A DNA stretch of 64,000 bases, taken from contig JARLHA010000069.1 of NCBI GenBank assembly GCA_031292485.1, positions 1 to 64,000 on the forward strand. The letters run 5' to 3'. Position numbers and translations under genes: made by a program. Position 1 is the stretch's first letter; every line of letters begins with the position of its first letter. Shown piece by piece: positions 52,961 through 61,307 of the stretch. The DNA is from Mucilaginibacter sp. (GTDB lineage: Bacteria > Bacteroidota > Bacteroidia > Sphingobacteriales > Sphingobacteriaceae). A model generated the notes under the pieces. It searched no databases. It worked only from the letters and a program-made list of their open reading frames with translations, and was not told the origin of the DNA.

Positions 52961-53114
52961 CCCTCTTTACCGCTTGCGGAAGAGAGGGTGGTCGAGCGTA
53001 GCGATGACCGGGTGAGTCAACCCTGCGGACATTACCGTCAATGCATGGCGGCGATCTACTCACCCCGGATTCGCTACGCTCTCCGACCCTCTCTTCGCCA
53101 AGGCGAAAAGAGGG
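52961..53114. repeat. large GAGGG palindrome between TolC and ABC genes
   Basis: 154-bp imperfect inverted repeat. Outer arms CCCTCTTTACCGCTTGCGG... and ...CTTCGCCAAGGCGAAAAGAGGG, next arms GAGCGTAGCGATGACCGGGTGAGT and their complement ACTCACCCCGGATTCGCTACGCTC, and a central part with CCGCC/GGCGG blocks. Much more GC-rich than its surroundings; related to the GGTGAGG class. It may act as an attenuator or as an RNA stabiliser within the operon. Confidence 0.8.
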
Positions 53115-53151
53115 TGAAAAAAGAAAAAATATGAAAAGAAAAATAAAGGCA

Positions 53152-53187
53152 AATTCACTAATTCACTAATTCACTAATTCACTAATT
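53152..53187 (+). repeat. four perfect AATTCACT octamers
   Basis: AATTCACT is repeated four times without gap (53152-53183) plus AATT, ending 6 bases before the ABC ATPase start codon, in the place of a ribosome-binding site. Confidence 0.9.
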
Positions 53188-53193
53188 AAAACG

Positions 53194-53859
53194 ATGATAC
53201 AATTACAAAACATAGAAAAAGTTTACCGCACCAGCACGGTTGAAACGCTGGCATTAAGTAGTATCAGCCTCGATATCGCCAAAGGAGAGTTTCTTTCCAT
53301 TATGGGCCCTTCAGGCTGCGGCAAAAGCACCTTGCTCAATATAATGGGGCTGCTGGATGCACCATCAAAAGGGCAGATCAAGATCGGCGATCAGAAAACC
53401 GAAAATTTATCGGACAAACAGCTGGCAAATTTCAGGAACCAGAAGCTTGGGTTCATATTTCAAAGCTACCACCTCATTAATGATCTGCAGGTGCTGGATA
53501 ATGTGGAACTGCCGCTTTTATACCGCAACAGCACAGCCAAAGAAAGAAAAGCCCTTGCATCGGAGGCGCTGGCAAAAGTGGGCCTGGCAAACAGGATGAA
53601 ACATTTCCCCAACCAGCTATCAGGCGGGCAAAAGCAACGTGTGGCTATTGCAAGAGCGATAGTTGGACGTCCGGAGATCATCCTAGCCGATGAGCCTACC
53701 GGTAACCTCGACAGCGCGATGGGGAACGAAATTATGGATATCCTAATGCAGTTAAATCAAAACGATGGTACCACCATCGTAATGGTTACGCACGATGAAA
53801 ATATGGCGCACAAGACACACAGGCTGGTTCGCTTATTCGACGGGTCGCAGGTTCAGTAA
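53194..53859 (+). CDS. ABC transporter ATP-binding protein, MacB/LolD type
   Basis: 221 residues. Walker A GPSGCGKSTLL (residues about 38-48), Q-loop (FIFQSYHLI), ABC signature LSGGQKQR, Walker B IILADEPT, and H-loop MVTHDENMA. Sequence and length match the ATPases of MacB/LolCDE-type exporters (FtsX-like permeases). The two permeases of the complex follow directly. The four-octamer repeat lies just before its start codon, so translation initiation of this gene may vary with repeat number. Confidence 0.94.
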   Translation: MIQLQNIEKVYRTSTVETLALSSISLDIAKGEFLSIMGPSGCGKSTLLNIMGLLDAPSKGQIKIGDQKTENLSDKQLANFRNQKLGFIFQSYHLINDLQVLDNVELPLLYRNSTAKERKALASEALAKVGLANRMKHFPNQLSGGQKQRVAIARAIVGRPEIILADEPTGNLDSAMGNEIMDILMQLNQNDGTTIVMVTHDENMAHKTHRLVRLFDGSQVQ

Positions 53860-53882
53860 TTCATCAGCTTAAAAAAAAAATT

Positions 53883-55109
53883 ATGCTTAAAAATTATTTT
53901 AAAATAGCCATAGCGGTATTGCGAAGGAGAAAGTTTTTTACTTTCATCAGCCTGTTTGGCATCAGCTTTACGCTCACCATTTTATTGGTTTTAACCGCCT
54001 TTATTGATAAAGTAGTGGGCGATAATTATCCCGACAGAAAGCGCGACCGCTCCTTATATATTAACCGTTTGGAACAAAAGGGAAAAGACATGAGTATGTC
54101 CGGAGCTCTATCCTATTATTTTTTGAGCCACTATGCGGGCAGCATGAAAACGCCTGTTAAAATGACCATATTTTCAGGTTTTGGCGGCACAAACACCTAT
54201 GTTAATAATAAAAAGATAGCCGTCGACTATAAATATACCGATGCAAATTATTGGGATATACTGGAATATGATTTTTTAGAAGGGAAGGCATTTACCAAAC
54301 AACAGGTGGATAACGCTGAAAAGGTTGCGGTAATATCCGAAGATATAAAAAAGGCATATTTTGGAGACGTTGCATCAGTAGTCGGTAAATTTATTGAAGC
54401 TGATAACGTAAAATACCGGGTAATAGGCGTTGTTAAAGATATCCCCATTACCAGCTATATGACCTATAGCCAGATTTACCTGCCCTATACCGTATCAAAA
54501 ACCGATTATAAAGATAAGGGATACGGAGGTGGCTATAGCGCTATCTTATTGGCCAATTCCTCCGCCGATGTGCAGAAAATGCACGATGAATATGAGCAGC
54601 TTGTAAAACGGATACCGATAACAACTAAAGGAATCAGCGTTATGTACAGCCATGCTAACTCTTACCTTGCCAGCTATGTTGATACCGGCAGGGAGGACCA
54701 GTCAGGGGTGGTACTTGTCCTCACCGTTTTGGCCACTTTTGTGTTTTTATTTATGCTGTTGCCTACTTTAAACCTGGTAAACATCAACATTACACGCATC
54801 ATGGAGCGTTCGTCGGAGATCGGCGTGCGAAAAGCCTTCGGGGCGTCGTCAAAAACATTGGTTTACCAGTTTATTGTCGAGAATATTATCCTCACACTCC
54901 TTGGTGGTATTATAGGCATAGTGCTGGCTTTTATCGCCATACAGATTTTAAACAATGCAAACCTGATCCCTAATTTGGTGCTGTCTGTTAATTTGATGGT
55001 ATTGTTTATCGGTTTGATTATCTGTTTGGTGTTTGGGCTGATATCTGGTGTGTACCCGGCCTGGCGCATGTCAAAACTGAATGTAGTTACGGCCTTAAAG
55101 GCTCAATAA
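53883..55109 (+). CDS. ABC transporter permease (FtsX/MacB type) 1
   Basis: 408 residues. An N-terminal membrane helix (FFTFISLFGISFTLTILLVLTAF), a large periplasmic MacB-type domain (residues about 45-275), then three helices in the FtsX domain (VLVLTVLATFVFLFMLLPTLNLVN, NIILTLLGGIIGIVLAFIAIQIL, VLFIGLIICLVFGLISGVYPA) with the ERSSEIGVRKAFGAS signature loop. Predicted heterodimer partner of the next gene. The adaptor and TolC genes upstream indicate export of a compound or peptide, or extraction of a lipoprotein-like substrate, across the envelope. Confidence 0.92.
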   Translation: MLKNYFKIAIAVLRRRKFFTFISLFGISFTLTILLVLTAFIDKVVGDNYPDRKRDRSLYINRLEQKGKDMSMSGALSYYFLSHYAGSMKTPVKMTIFSGFGGTNTYVNNKKIAVDYKYTDANYWDILEYDFLEGKAFTKQQVDNAEKVAVISEDIKKAYFGDVASVVGKFIEADNVKYRVIGVVKDIPITSYMTYSQIYLPYTVSKTDYKDKGYGGGYSAILLANSSADVQKMHDEYEQLVKRIPITTKGISVMYSHANSYLASYVDTGREDQSGVVLVLTVLATFVFLFMLLPTLNLVNINITRIMERSSEIGVRKAFGASSKTLVYQFIVENIILTLLGGIIGIVLAFIAIQILNNANLIPNLVLSVNLMVLFIGLIICLVFGLISGVYPAWRMSKLNVVTALKAQ

Positions 55110-55131
55110 TTTAATCTCAAACTGAAATATT

Positions 55132-56316
55132 ATGTTCAAGCATTTATTTAAACTGATCTGGAATAAGAAGAAGCAAAACTTTTTATTAATGTCGGAGATC
55201 CTGATCTCTTTCCTGGTCATATTCGCGGTGTTTACGCTGATGGCGTACTATTATAACAATTATAAGAAACCCATGGGGCTGGATTATGAAAACGTATGGG
55301 TTGTAAATTATAACAATGCCTATGCAACCAAAAACACGGATTCGCTCAATACGTATTACGAAACGATGCGCCAAACTTTAAAAGCCATGCCCCAGGTAAG
55401 CGAACTAAGCTTTTGCAGCGATAATACACCGTTTTCGCAAAATACAATGCAAAGCGGAATGACGGTTAAGGGCAAAAAAATAGATCATATTAATAATTTC
55501 ACCATAGAGGATAGCTACGACAAAACGTTGGGTCTTAAAATTCTTGAAGGGCGCTGGTTTAACAAAGGCGATGCCGTTGCCAAAAATAAACCAATTGTTA
55601 TAAACGATGAATTAAGGGAAGAGATTTTTGGAAATGAACCTGCTGTAGGTAAACTAATTGGCGATGACGGCGACAAAAATAAAATGAAAATAATTGGTGT
55701 TATACAAGGCGTAAAAGTGAAGGGTGATTATTTGCCCGCCGGATTTGGCCAATATTCACGAGCTGATACCGGCTCATTCCATTGGTTTGGAAAGATTATG
55801 ATAAAAGTAACCCCGGATGCTGATGCCGCGTTCGAGGGCCATTTATATAAAACACTGGCCAATTATATGAAAAACTCGGATATTGAAATAGAACATCTCA
55901 CTAATAAACGGATAAGTACAAACTATTTTGCCGTTGTGCCGATTATTGTGCTCACTATCGTAAGTTGTTTCCTGATTATAAACGTGGCATTAGGGTTATT
56001 TGGAGTGCTGTGGTACAACATCAACAAAAGGCGCGGCGAGATTGGCTTGCGCAGGGCCTTAGGGGCAACTGGTAAATCAGTTTCGGGCCAGCTGGTTTCT
56101 GAATCAATGCTCGTTGCCACGTTATCTTTAATCGTAGGGACATTTTTTGCAGTACAGTTCCCATTACTCAATGTATTTAGCCTGCAGGCGGGGATTTACA
56201 TTACAGCAATTATTTTGGCGGTAATATTTATTTACTTGCTGGTTTTGGTTTGTTCTTTATATCCCGGCAAACAAGCGGCGGCCATTTACCCTGCCGTAGC
56301 CTTGCACGAGGAATAA
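55132..56316 (+). CDS. ABC transporter permease (FtsX/MacB type) 2
   Basis: 394 residues, same layout as the preceding permease: an N-terminal helix (LLMSEILISFLVIFAVFTLMAYY), the periplasmic domain, and three C-terminal helices with the RGEIGLRRALGAT signature. The gene lies 22 bases after the first permease. An inverted-repeat element follows immediately after its stop, between the transport genes and the regulator genes. Confidence 0.92.
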   Translation: MFKHLFKLIWNKKKQNFLLMSEILISFLVIFAVFTLMAYYYNNYKKPMGLDYENVWVVNYNNAYATKNTDSLNTYYETMRQTLKAMPQVSELSFCSDNTPFSQNTMQSGMTVKGKKIDHINNFTIEDSYDKTLGLKILEGRWFNKGDAVAKNKPIVINDELREEIFGNEPAVGKLIGDDGDKNKMKIIGVIQGVKVKGDYLPAGFGQYSRADTGSFHWFGKIMIKVTPDADAAFEGHLYKTLANYMKNSDIEIEHLTNKRISTNYFAVVPIIVLTIVSCFLIINVALGLFGVLWYNINKRRGEIGLRRALGATGKSVSGQLVSESMLVATLSLIVGTFFAVQFPLLNVFSLQAGIYITAIILAVIFIYLLVLVCSLYPGKQAAAIYPAVALHEE

Positions 56317-56320
56317 AAAA

Positions 56321-56418
56321 TTGTCTGAACCGGGATTAAGCTGATTAATCAGATTTTTAGGATTTTAGAACGTTAATCAGGGAAATCGTAAAAATCCCTT
56401 TCATCCCGGTTCAGACAA
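56321..56418. repeat. GTCTGAACC-family inverted-repeat element
   Basis: 98-bp element with perfect 16-bp terminal arms TTGTCTGAACCGGGAT (56321-56336) and ATCCCGGTTCAGACAA (56403-56418). The best-preserved copy of the family in this window; the outer ends match those at 28752 and the right end matches 6550. It starts 4 bases after the permease stop codon. Confidence 0.92.
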
Positions 56419-56440
56419 TAAGCTTATACTTGTATAATAT

Positions 56441-57814
56441 ATGATACTGATCATCGACGACGATATTGCTGTAAGAACATCTCTGCTTTTGTTATTAAAA
56501 GGCGAGGGTTATGACGCTGCGGATTGTATGACACCGGCAGAGGCCATCAGGTTTATCAAAAAAGATGAGCCCGAACTCATTATCCTCGACCTGAATTTCT
56601 CTAACGACACCTCGGGTAAAGAGGGGATGGAATTGCTGGGCAAAATTAAACAGATTAATGCGCAGATCCCGGTAATCCTGATCACCGGATGGGCAAGTAT
56701 TGAACTGGCTGTACAGGGCATGAAAGCGGGCGCCAATGATTTTATCAATAAACCCTGGAACAACGATCATTTGTTACAGTCCATCAAAACCCTGCTTGAC
56801 CTGCGCGGCAAAAAAGCAGCGCACCATACGCGGAAACAACTCGATAAAACTTATAATTTTCAGCATATTATTGGCGAGGATGCCAAAATGCTGGAGATAC
56901 TGGAGACCATTGGCCGTGTAGCTACCACAGATGCCTCCATCCTGATTATGGGCGAAAGCGGTACGGGAAAAGAGTTGATCGCTGAAGCCATTCACCAGAA
57001 CAGCCTCCGCAAAAATAAACCCTTCGTAAAAGTAAACCTGGGTGGGATCTCTACCTCGTTGTTTGAAAGTGAAATGTTCGGCCATGTGCGGGGGGCATTT
57101 ACCGATGCCCGTTTTGACAGGGCCGGCCGTTTTGAACTGGCCAACAAGGGGACTATTTTTTTGGATGAGATAGGCGATCTTGACGGCAACAGCCAGGTAA
57201 AGTTACTAAGGGTACTACAGGACCGTACCTACGAGGTATTGGGCAACAGCCGCACCAAAACCGTGGATGTGCGCGTAGTTTGCGCCACCAATAAAAACCT
57301 TAACGATATGGTGAACAGGTCAACCTTCAGGGAAGACTTATTGTATCGAATCAACCTTATCACTATTTATTTGCCTGCCCTGCGCGACCGGCCAAAGGAC
57401 ATTCCGCTGCTGGTGAATTTTTTTATAGATAATTTAAAGGATATCTATAACCGCCCAAAACTTTCAGTTGCCCCGGCTGCCATGAAATGGCTGCAGCAAT
57501 TGCCGCTTCCCGGTAATATCCGGCAATTAAAAAACCTGGTGGAAAGGACCATACTGGTGAGTAAAAACGACGAACTTACCGCCGAAGATTTTCGCTCGCA
57601 ATTTGAACTTTCGCCTGTAAAAAAAGGCAATATACAGTTGCCGGGTATCGGCACCTTAACGCTGGAGGAAGTGGAGGTTGAAATGATTAAACGGGCGATG
57701 GAATATCACAAAAACAAAATATCAAAAGCAGCTGTATCTTTGGGGCTTACCCGCAGCGCCCTTTACAGGCGCCTGGATAAATACCAAATCCCTTACGATG
57801 AAGCTGAGGACTAA
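56441..57814 (+). CDS. NtrC-type sigma-54-dependent response regulator
   Basis: 457 residues. Receiver domain with phospho-acceptor D50 (IILDLNFSND), AAA+ domain with Walker A GESGTGKE, the sigma-54 contact loop reading GAFTDA in place of GAFTGA, Walker B GTIFLDEIGDL, the arginine-finger region with FREDLLYRINLITIYLPALRDR, and a C-terminal Fis-type helix-turn-helix (ISKAAVSLGLTRSALYRRLDKYQIP). It would activate RpoN promoters, most obviously the one at 50124. Its 3' end overlaps the kinase gene by 17 bases, so the two are co-translated and form a pair. Confidence 0.94.
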   Translation: MILIIDDDIAVRTSLLLLLKGEGYDAADCMTPAEAIRFIKKDEPELIILDLNFSNDTSGKEGMELLGKIKQINAQIPVILITGWASIELAVQGMKAGANDFINKPWNNDHLLQSIKTLLDLRGKKAAHHTRKQLDKTYNFQHIIGEDAKMLEILETIGRVATTDASILIMGESGTGKELIAEAIHQNSLRKNKPFVKVNLGGISTSLFESEMFGHVRGAFTDARFDRAGRFELANKGTIFLDEIGDLDGNSQVKLLRVLQDRTYEVLGNSRTKTVDVRVVCATNKNLNDMVNRSTFREDLLYRINLITIYLPALRDRPKDIPLLVNFFIDNLKDIYNRPKLSVAPAAMKWLQQLPLPGNIRQLKNLVERTILVSKNDELTAEDFRSQFELSPVKKGNIQLPGIGTLTLEEVEVEMIKRAMEYHKNKISKAAVSLGLTRSALYRRLDKYQIPYDEAED

Positions 57815-59099
57815 ATATATCCTGTTTGTTATTATCCTCCACCTGGTGGCCCTTACGCTGTCGTGGTTTATTTTTGCGCAAAACAGGATCTACTTTATCC
57901 TCTCCGAAGTATTTATCATTATTTCGGTAATTATAGCCTGGCAATTATACCTTCAACTACTTCGCCCTTTAAAAACGTTAATGCAAGGGGTAGAGGCAAT
58001 TAAGGACCGCGATTTTAATGTAAAATTCCTTTCAACAGGCAAGCACGAAATGGATCAGCTGATCGAAGTGTATAACCAAATGATGGATGAATTGCGCACG
58101 GAGCGCACCCGGCAGGAGCAACAGCATTTTTTTCTTGAGAAATTGATATTCACCTCGCCAACAGGCATAATAATTTTGGATTACGACGACAACGTGCAGC
58201 AGATCAATCCAAAAGCCCTGCAGCTTATTGATGTTAAGGCAGATGATATTTTAAAATATCCTGTCGATAAACTTGAGCACCCCTTATTGCTTCAAATAAA
58301 ACGTTTAAATTCCGGCGAAACGATGGTGGTAAAACCAGATGGCATAAATACCTATAAACTCCAGAAATCGCATTTTATCGACCGGGGTTTTTCAAGGCAT
58401 TTTATTATGATCGAAGATCTCACGACAGAGATATTAGCAGCCGAGAAAAATGTTTATGGGAAGGTAATCAGGATGATGGCGCATGAAGTGAACAACACCA
58501 TTGGGCCTGTCAATTCTATCATGCAATCGGCATTAAAAACAAACCGGCTTTGGGAGGGCGATAAGAATGATTCATTAAAAGACGCTTTACAAGTGGCGAT
58601 GGACCGAAACCAAAATCTGAATCATTTTATGCGCGGCTTCGCCGACCTGGTAAAGCTACCTGCGGCCAATAAAAAGCCGCTTGACCTTCATCAGCTCATC
58701 AGTTCCATTGCAAGACTAATGGAAATTAAAGCAGGGGAGAAGCGGGTTGAATTTGAATTCCTGCTGGTTGGTGGGCCTTTTATGATCAATGCCGACGCAC
58801 AACAAATGGAGCAGGTGTTGATTAATATCGTAAAAAATGCCATTGAGGCTATCAAGGAAAAAGGAAAAGTAAGTTTTATCACCTCACCTGGAAAAAGAAG
58901 CCTGATAATTGCCGATACCGGCAAAGGCATTGATCAACAACATGCTCCTGATCTTTTCTCACCTTTTTTTAGTACTAAAAAAGATGGTCAGGGTATTGGG
59001 CTTACCCTGGTGCGCGAGATATTAACCAACCATGGTTTTGATTTTTCCTTAAAAACCGTTGCCAAAAATCAAACCGAATTTACTATCATTTTTAACTGA
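57798..59099 (+). CDS. sensor histidine kinase, NtrB-like partner of the sigma-54 regulator
   Basis: 433 residues. Two membrane helices close together (about 8-26 and 32-52) leaving almost no periplasmic domain, HAMP (about 50-100), a PAS-like domain (about 115-215), HisKA with H229 (MMAHEVNNTIGPVNSIM, the EVNN variant usual for NtrY-like kinases), and HATPase_c with NIVKNAIEAIKE, ADTGKGID and GQGIGLTLVREIL. The short periplasmic loop suggests it senses a membrane or cytoplasmic signal, perhaps the state of the exporter itself. The start at 57798 lies inside the end of the regulator gene. Confidence 0.92.
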   Translation: MKLRTKYILFVIILHLVALTLSWFIFAQNRIYFILSEVFIIISVIIAWQLYLQLLRPLKTLMQGVEAIKDRDFNVKFLSTGKHEMDQLIEVYNQMMDELRTERTRQEQQHFFLEKLIFTSPTGIIILDYDDNVQQINPKALQLIDVKADDILKYPVDKLEHPLLLQIKRLNSGETMVVKPDGINTYKLQKSHFIDRGFSRHFIMIEDLTTEILAAEKNVYGKVIRMMAHEVNNTIGPVNSIMQSALKTNRLWEGDKNDSLKDALQVAMDRNQNLNHFMRGFADLVKLPAANKKPLDLHQLISSIARLMEIKAGEKRVEFEFLLVGGPFMINADAQQMEQVLINIVKNAIEAIKEKGKVSFITSPGKRSLIIADTGKGIDQQHAPDLFSPFFSTKKDGQGIGLTLVREILTNHGFDFSLKTVAKNQTEFTIIFN

Positions 59100-59233
59100 T
59101 TTTGTTTGAGAGAGTTTAGGTGCTGCCTGCTTATCAAATAGTTAATTACGGTTTTATTAAAATTAATTTTAGTAATTTTATTGACAGGATGGCAATTGCC
59201 GGGAATTAAATAGGGTGACGAGAATTAACCCAA

Positions 59234-59875
59234 ATGGGAGAAAAAGAGTTACAGGAGCTTATAAAGGGCTGTATTAAGCAGGACAGAAAATGCCAAAAAG
59301 AGCTTTACAAAGCCTTTTATGGCTTTGCTATGGGGATATGTCTTCGCTACGCGGGTAACAGAGATGAAGCTGCTGAAGTAATGAACCAGGGCTTCTTTAA
59401 GGTGTTTAGCAAAACCGGCAAATATAACGATGCCATTCCATTTAAGGCATGGCTTGGCCGGATCATGATCAACGCTTCCATCGATTTCCACCGGTCAAAA
59501 CTAAAATTGGCTTTTAATGAAGATCTTGACCAGGCTGGCGAACTGAGTGATGGCGGGTTACCTGATAGAAATTTAAATTATGAGGACCTGTTAAAAATGG
59601 TACAGGCCTTGCCGCATGCATACCGCACCGTATTTAATCTTTTTGCAATTGAGGGTTATTCGCATGAGGAGATTGCCGCAATGCTGAATATTAATACCGG
59701 AACCTCAAAATCTAACTTGTTTAAGGCGAGGCAAAAACTCAAAGAAATGATCTTGAAATCGGATGCCCGGACCGATAGTTCCAATTATAGTAACGATATG
59801 GATTATACACCTGTCATCGCCATTAAAACGGATGATGCACTGCTTGTGTTTTTAAATAAAGGTTTTAAAAAATGA
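59234..59875 (+). CDS. ECF-type sigma-70 factor
   Basis: 213 residues. Region 2 (YKAFYGFAMGICLRYAGNRDEAAEVMNQGFFKVFSKTGKYN) and region 4 (LPHAYRTVFNLFAIEGYSHEEIAAMLNINTGTSKSNLFKARQKLKEMI) are both clear, with no region 1 or 3, as in extracytoplasmic-function sigma factors. A tail of about 35 residues follows region 4. The gene overlaps the next by 4 bases (ATGA). That next protein has the cytoplasmic tail and single membrane helix usual for an anti-sigma factor. Confidence 0.93.
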   Translation: MGEKELQELIKGCIKQDRKCQKELYKAFYGFAMGICLRYAGNRDEAAEVMNQGFFKVFSKTGKYNDAIPFKAWLGRIMINASIDFHRSKLKLAFNEDLDQAGELSDGGLPDRNLNYEDLLKMVQALPHAYRTVFNLFAIEGYSHEEIAAMLNINTGTSKSNLFKARQKLKEMILKSDARTDSSNYSNDMDYTPVIAIKTDDALLVFLNKGFKK

Positions 59876-61092
59876 GTGAAGACAATGAATTAGACGATCT
59901 GTTTAAACGCAACCTGGAGGACCCGGTACAACCCGAAGCATACCTGGAACCGGACTGGAACGCGCTGGAACAAATGCTGGATAAGCCGAAGAAAAAGCGC
60001 GCTATCATTTATTGGATCCCGGCTTTAACCGGCGCGGCTGCGCTTTTGCTGTTGTTTTTTGGTTGGTGGGTGTTAAAAAAACCGACAACTGAACAAAAAA
60101 GCGGTCAATCGTCAGTTGCGAATCTGGTAAAAGAGCAGCCAAAAACAGCTAAAATTATAACCGGCAGCCTTCAACAACGGCAACACGCCCAATTAACAAA
60201 AACATCAGGCGTTGAAAACTTTGTTACCGGTACAAATAAAGGTACAAAAAGCAGGCGTAAGTCAATCTCATCAATCAATACCATGCCGGGGCGAGCTACC
60301 GGCGCCGGCAACTCGCCAAATAGCAAGGTTTATCCGGAAATAAATAAACAAGCCATTGCTGCAACCAATTCCCCCGAATTAAGCAAGCCGAAAACTAATG
60401 ATTTGACCGCTTCAAGTGTCTCTGTTAAACCAGATACGGGCTTAATCCCCCCTTCTCAGAAGAAAACGAATAAGATTCAGGTAAAGCAAAGCTATCGTCC
60501 GCAGTTTGCGCTTAGCGTATTGGCCGCCCCTGATATCAATGGGGTAGGCGGCTTTCAGCAAAGTAAATTGGGCACCAATGTTGGGCTTCTTTTTTCAATG
60601 GGCCTGTCAAAAAAACTAACGATCAGCACCGGCGCCATTTATTCCGTAAAACCTTATTTAACCGGGTTTGGCAATTATCATACATCATACCAGTTTCCCG
60701 TTACCCCTGTAAATGTAGTGGCCGATTGCCGTATGCTGGATATTCCGTTAAATATAGGTTACCTGGTTTACAACAGGCATCAAAACCAGGTTTCAATTGG
60801 TACGGGCCTGTCTTCCTATATTATGTTACACGAAAGTTATAAGTTTAACTACGCAAGTACATATGAAACGGGGCCGGCAAAATACACCGTTCCGGGTATC
60901 AATAAATACTTTTTTGGAGTACTTAATCTTAATGCGACCTACGGGCACCAAATCAATTCAAAATTTGGTATCAGTATACAGCCTTATTTAAAACTCCCGC
61001 TTGGTAATATAGGCTACAGCCAGGTGCACTTACAATCAACGGGCGTGGCTGTGGGTGTTACCTGGAATTTAAATCCCCTGTCAAATCCCTAA
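59872..61092 (+). CDS. inner-membrane helix fused to an outer-membrane beta-barrel domain, putative anti-sigma
   Basis: 406 residues. An acidic cytoplasmic N-terminus (DELDD-like, residues 1-43; EPDWNALEQMLDKPKKKR), one membrane helix (about 46-66; YWIPALTGAAALLLLFFGWWVL), a low-complexity Ser/Thr/Lys/Gln-rich linker (about 70-200), then a C-terminal PorT-like outer-membrane beta-barrel domain (about 205-400; QFALSVLAAPDINGVGG and later AVGVTWNLNP). It overlaps the ECF sigma gene by 4 bases, so an anti-sigma role is likely. The polypeptide would have to span from cytoplasm to outer membrane. Similar lone proteins are annotated simply as outer-membrane proteins. Confidence 0.85.
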   Translation: MSEDNELDDLFKRNLEDPVQPEAYLEPDWNALEQMLDKPKKKRAIIYWIPALTGAAALLLLFFGWWVLKKPTTEQKSGQSSVANLVKEQPKTAKIITGSLQQRQHAQLTKTSGVENFVTGTNKGTKSRRKSISSINTMPGRATGAGNSPNSKVYPEINKQAIAATNSPELSKPKTNDLTASSVSVKPDTGLIPPSQKKTNKIQVKQSYRPQFALSVLAAPDINGVGGFQQSKLGTNVGLLFSMGLSKKLTISTGAIYSVKPYLTGFGNYHTSYQFPVTPVNVVADCRMLDIPLNIGYLVYNRHQNQVSIGTGLSSYIMLHESYKFNYASTYETGPAKYTVPGINKYFFGVLNLNATYGHQINSKFGISIQPYLKLPLGNIGYSQVHLQSTGVAVGVTWNLNPLSNP

Positions 61093-61307
61093 AAAATAAA
61101 ATTAACAAATAATTATCTGCTTGAATAGTATTAGTCGCTGATTGTTAGGTGTTTATCGTTGTTTTGATTTCTCATTAAAAATCGTAACTGAAAGGTAAGC
61201 TACTTTATCAGAATGTTTATTCAATATTTTATTTAAATTAAGGCTGCTATTTATCACAATTAGTTGTATATATTTAGGTAATTTTTAACCTTAATTCTCA
61301 ATTAATT

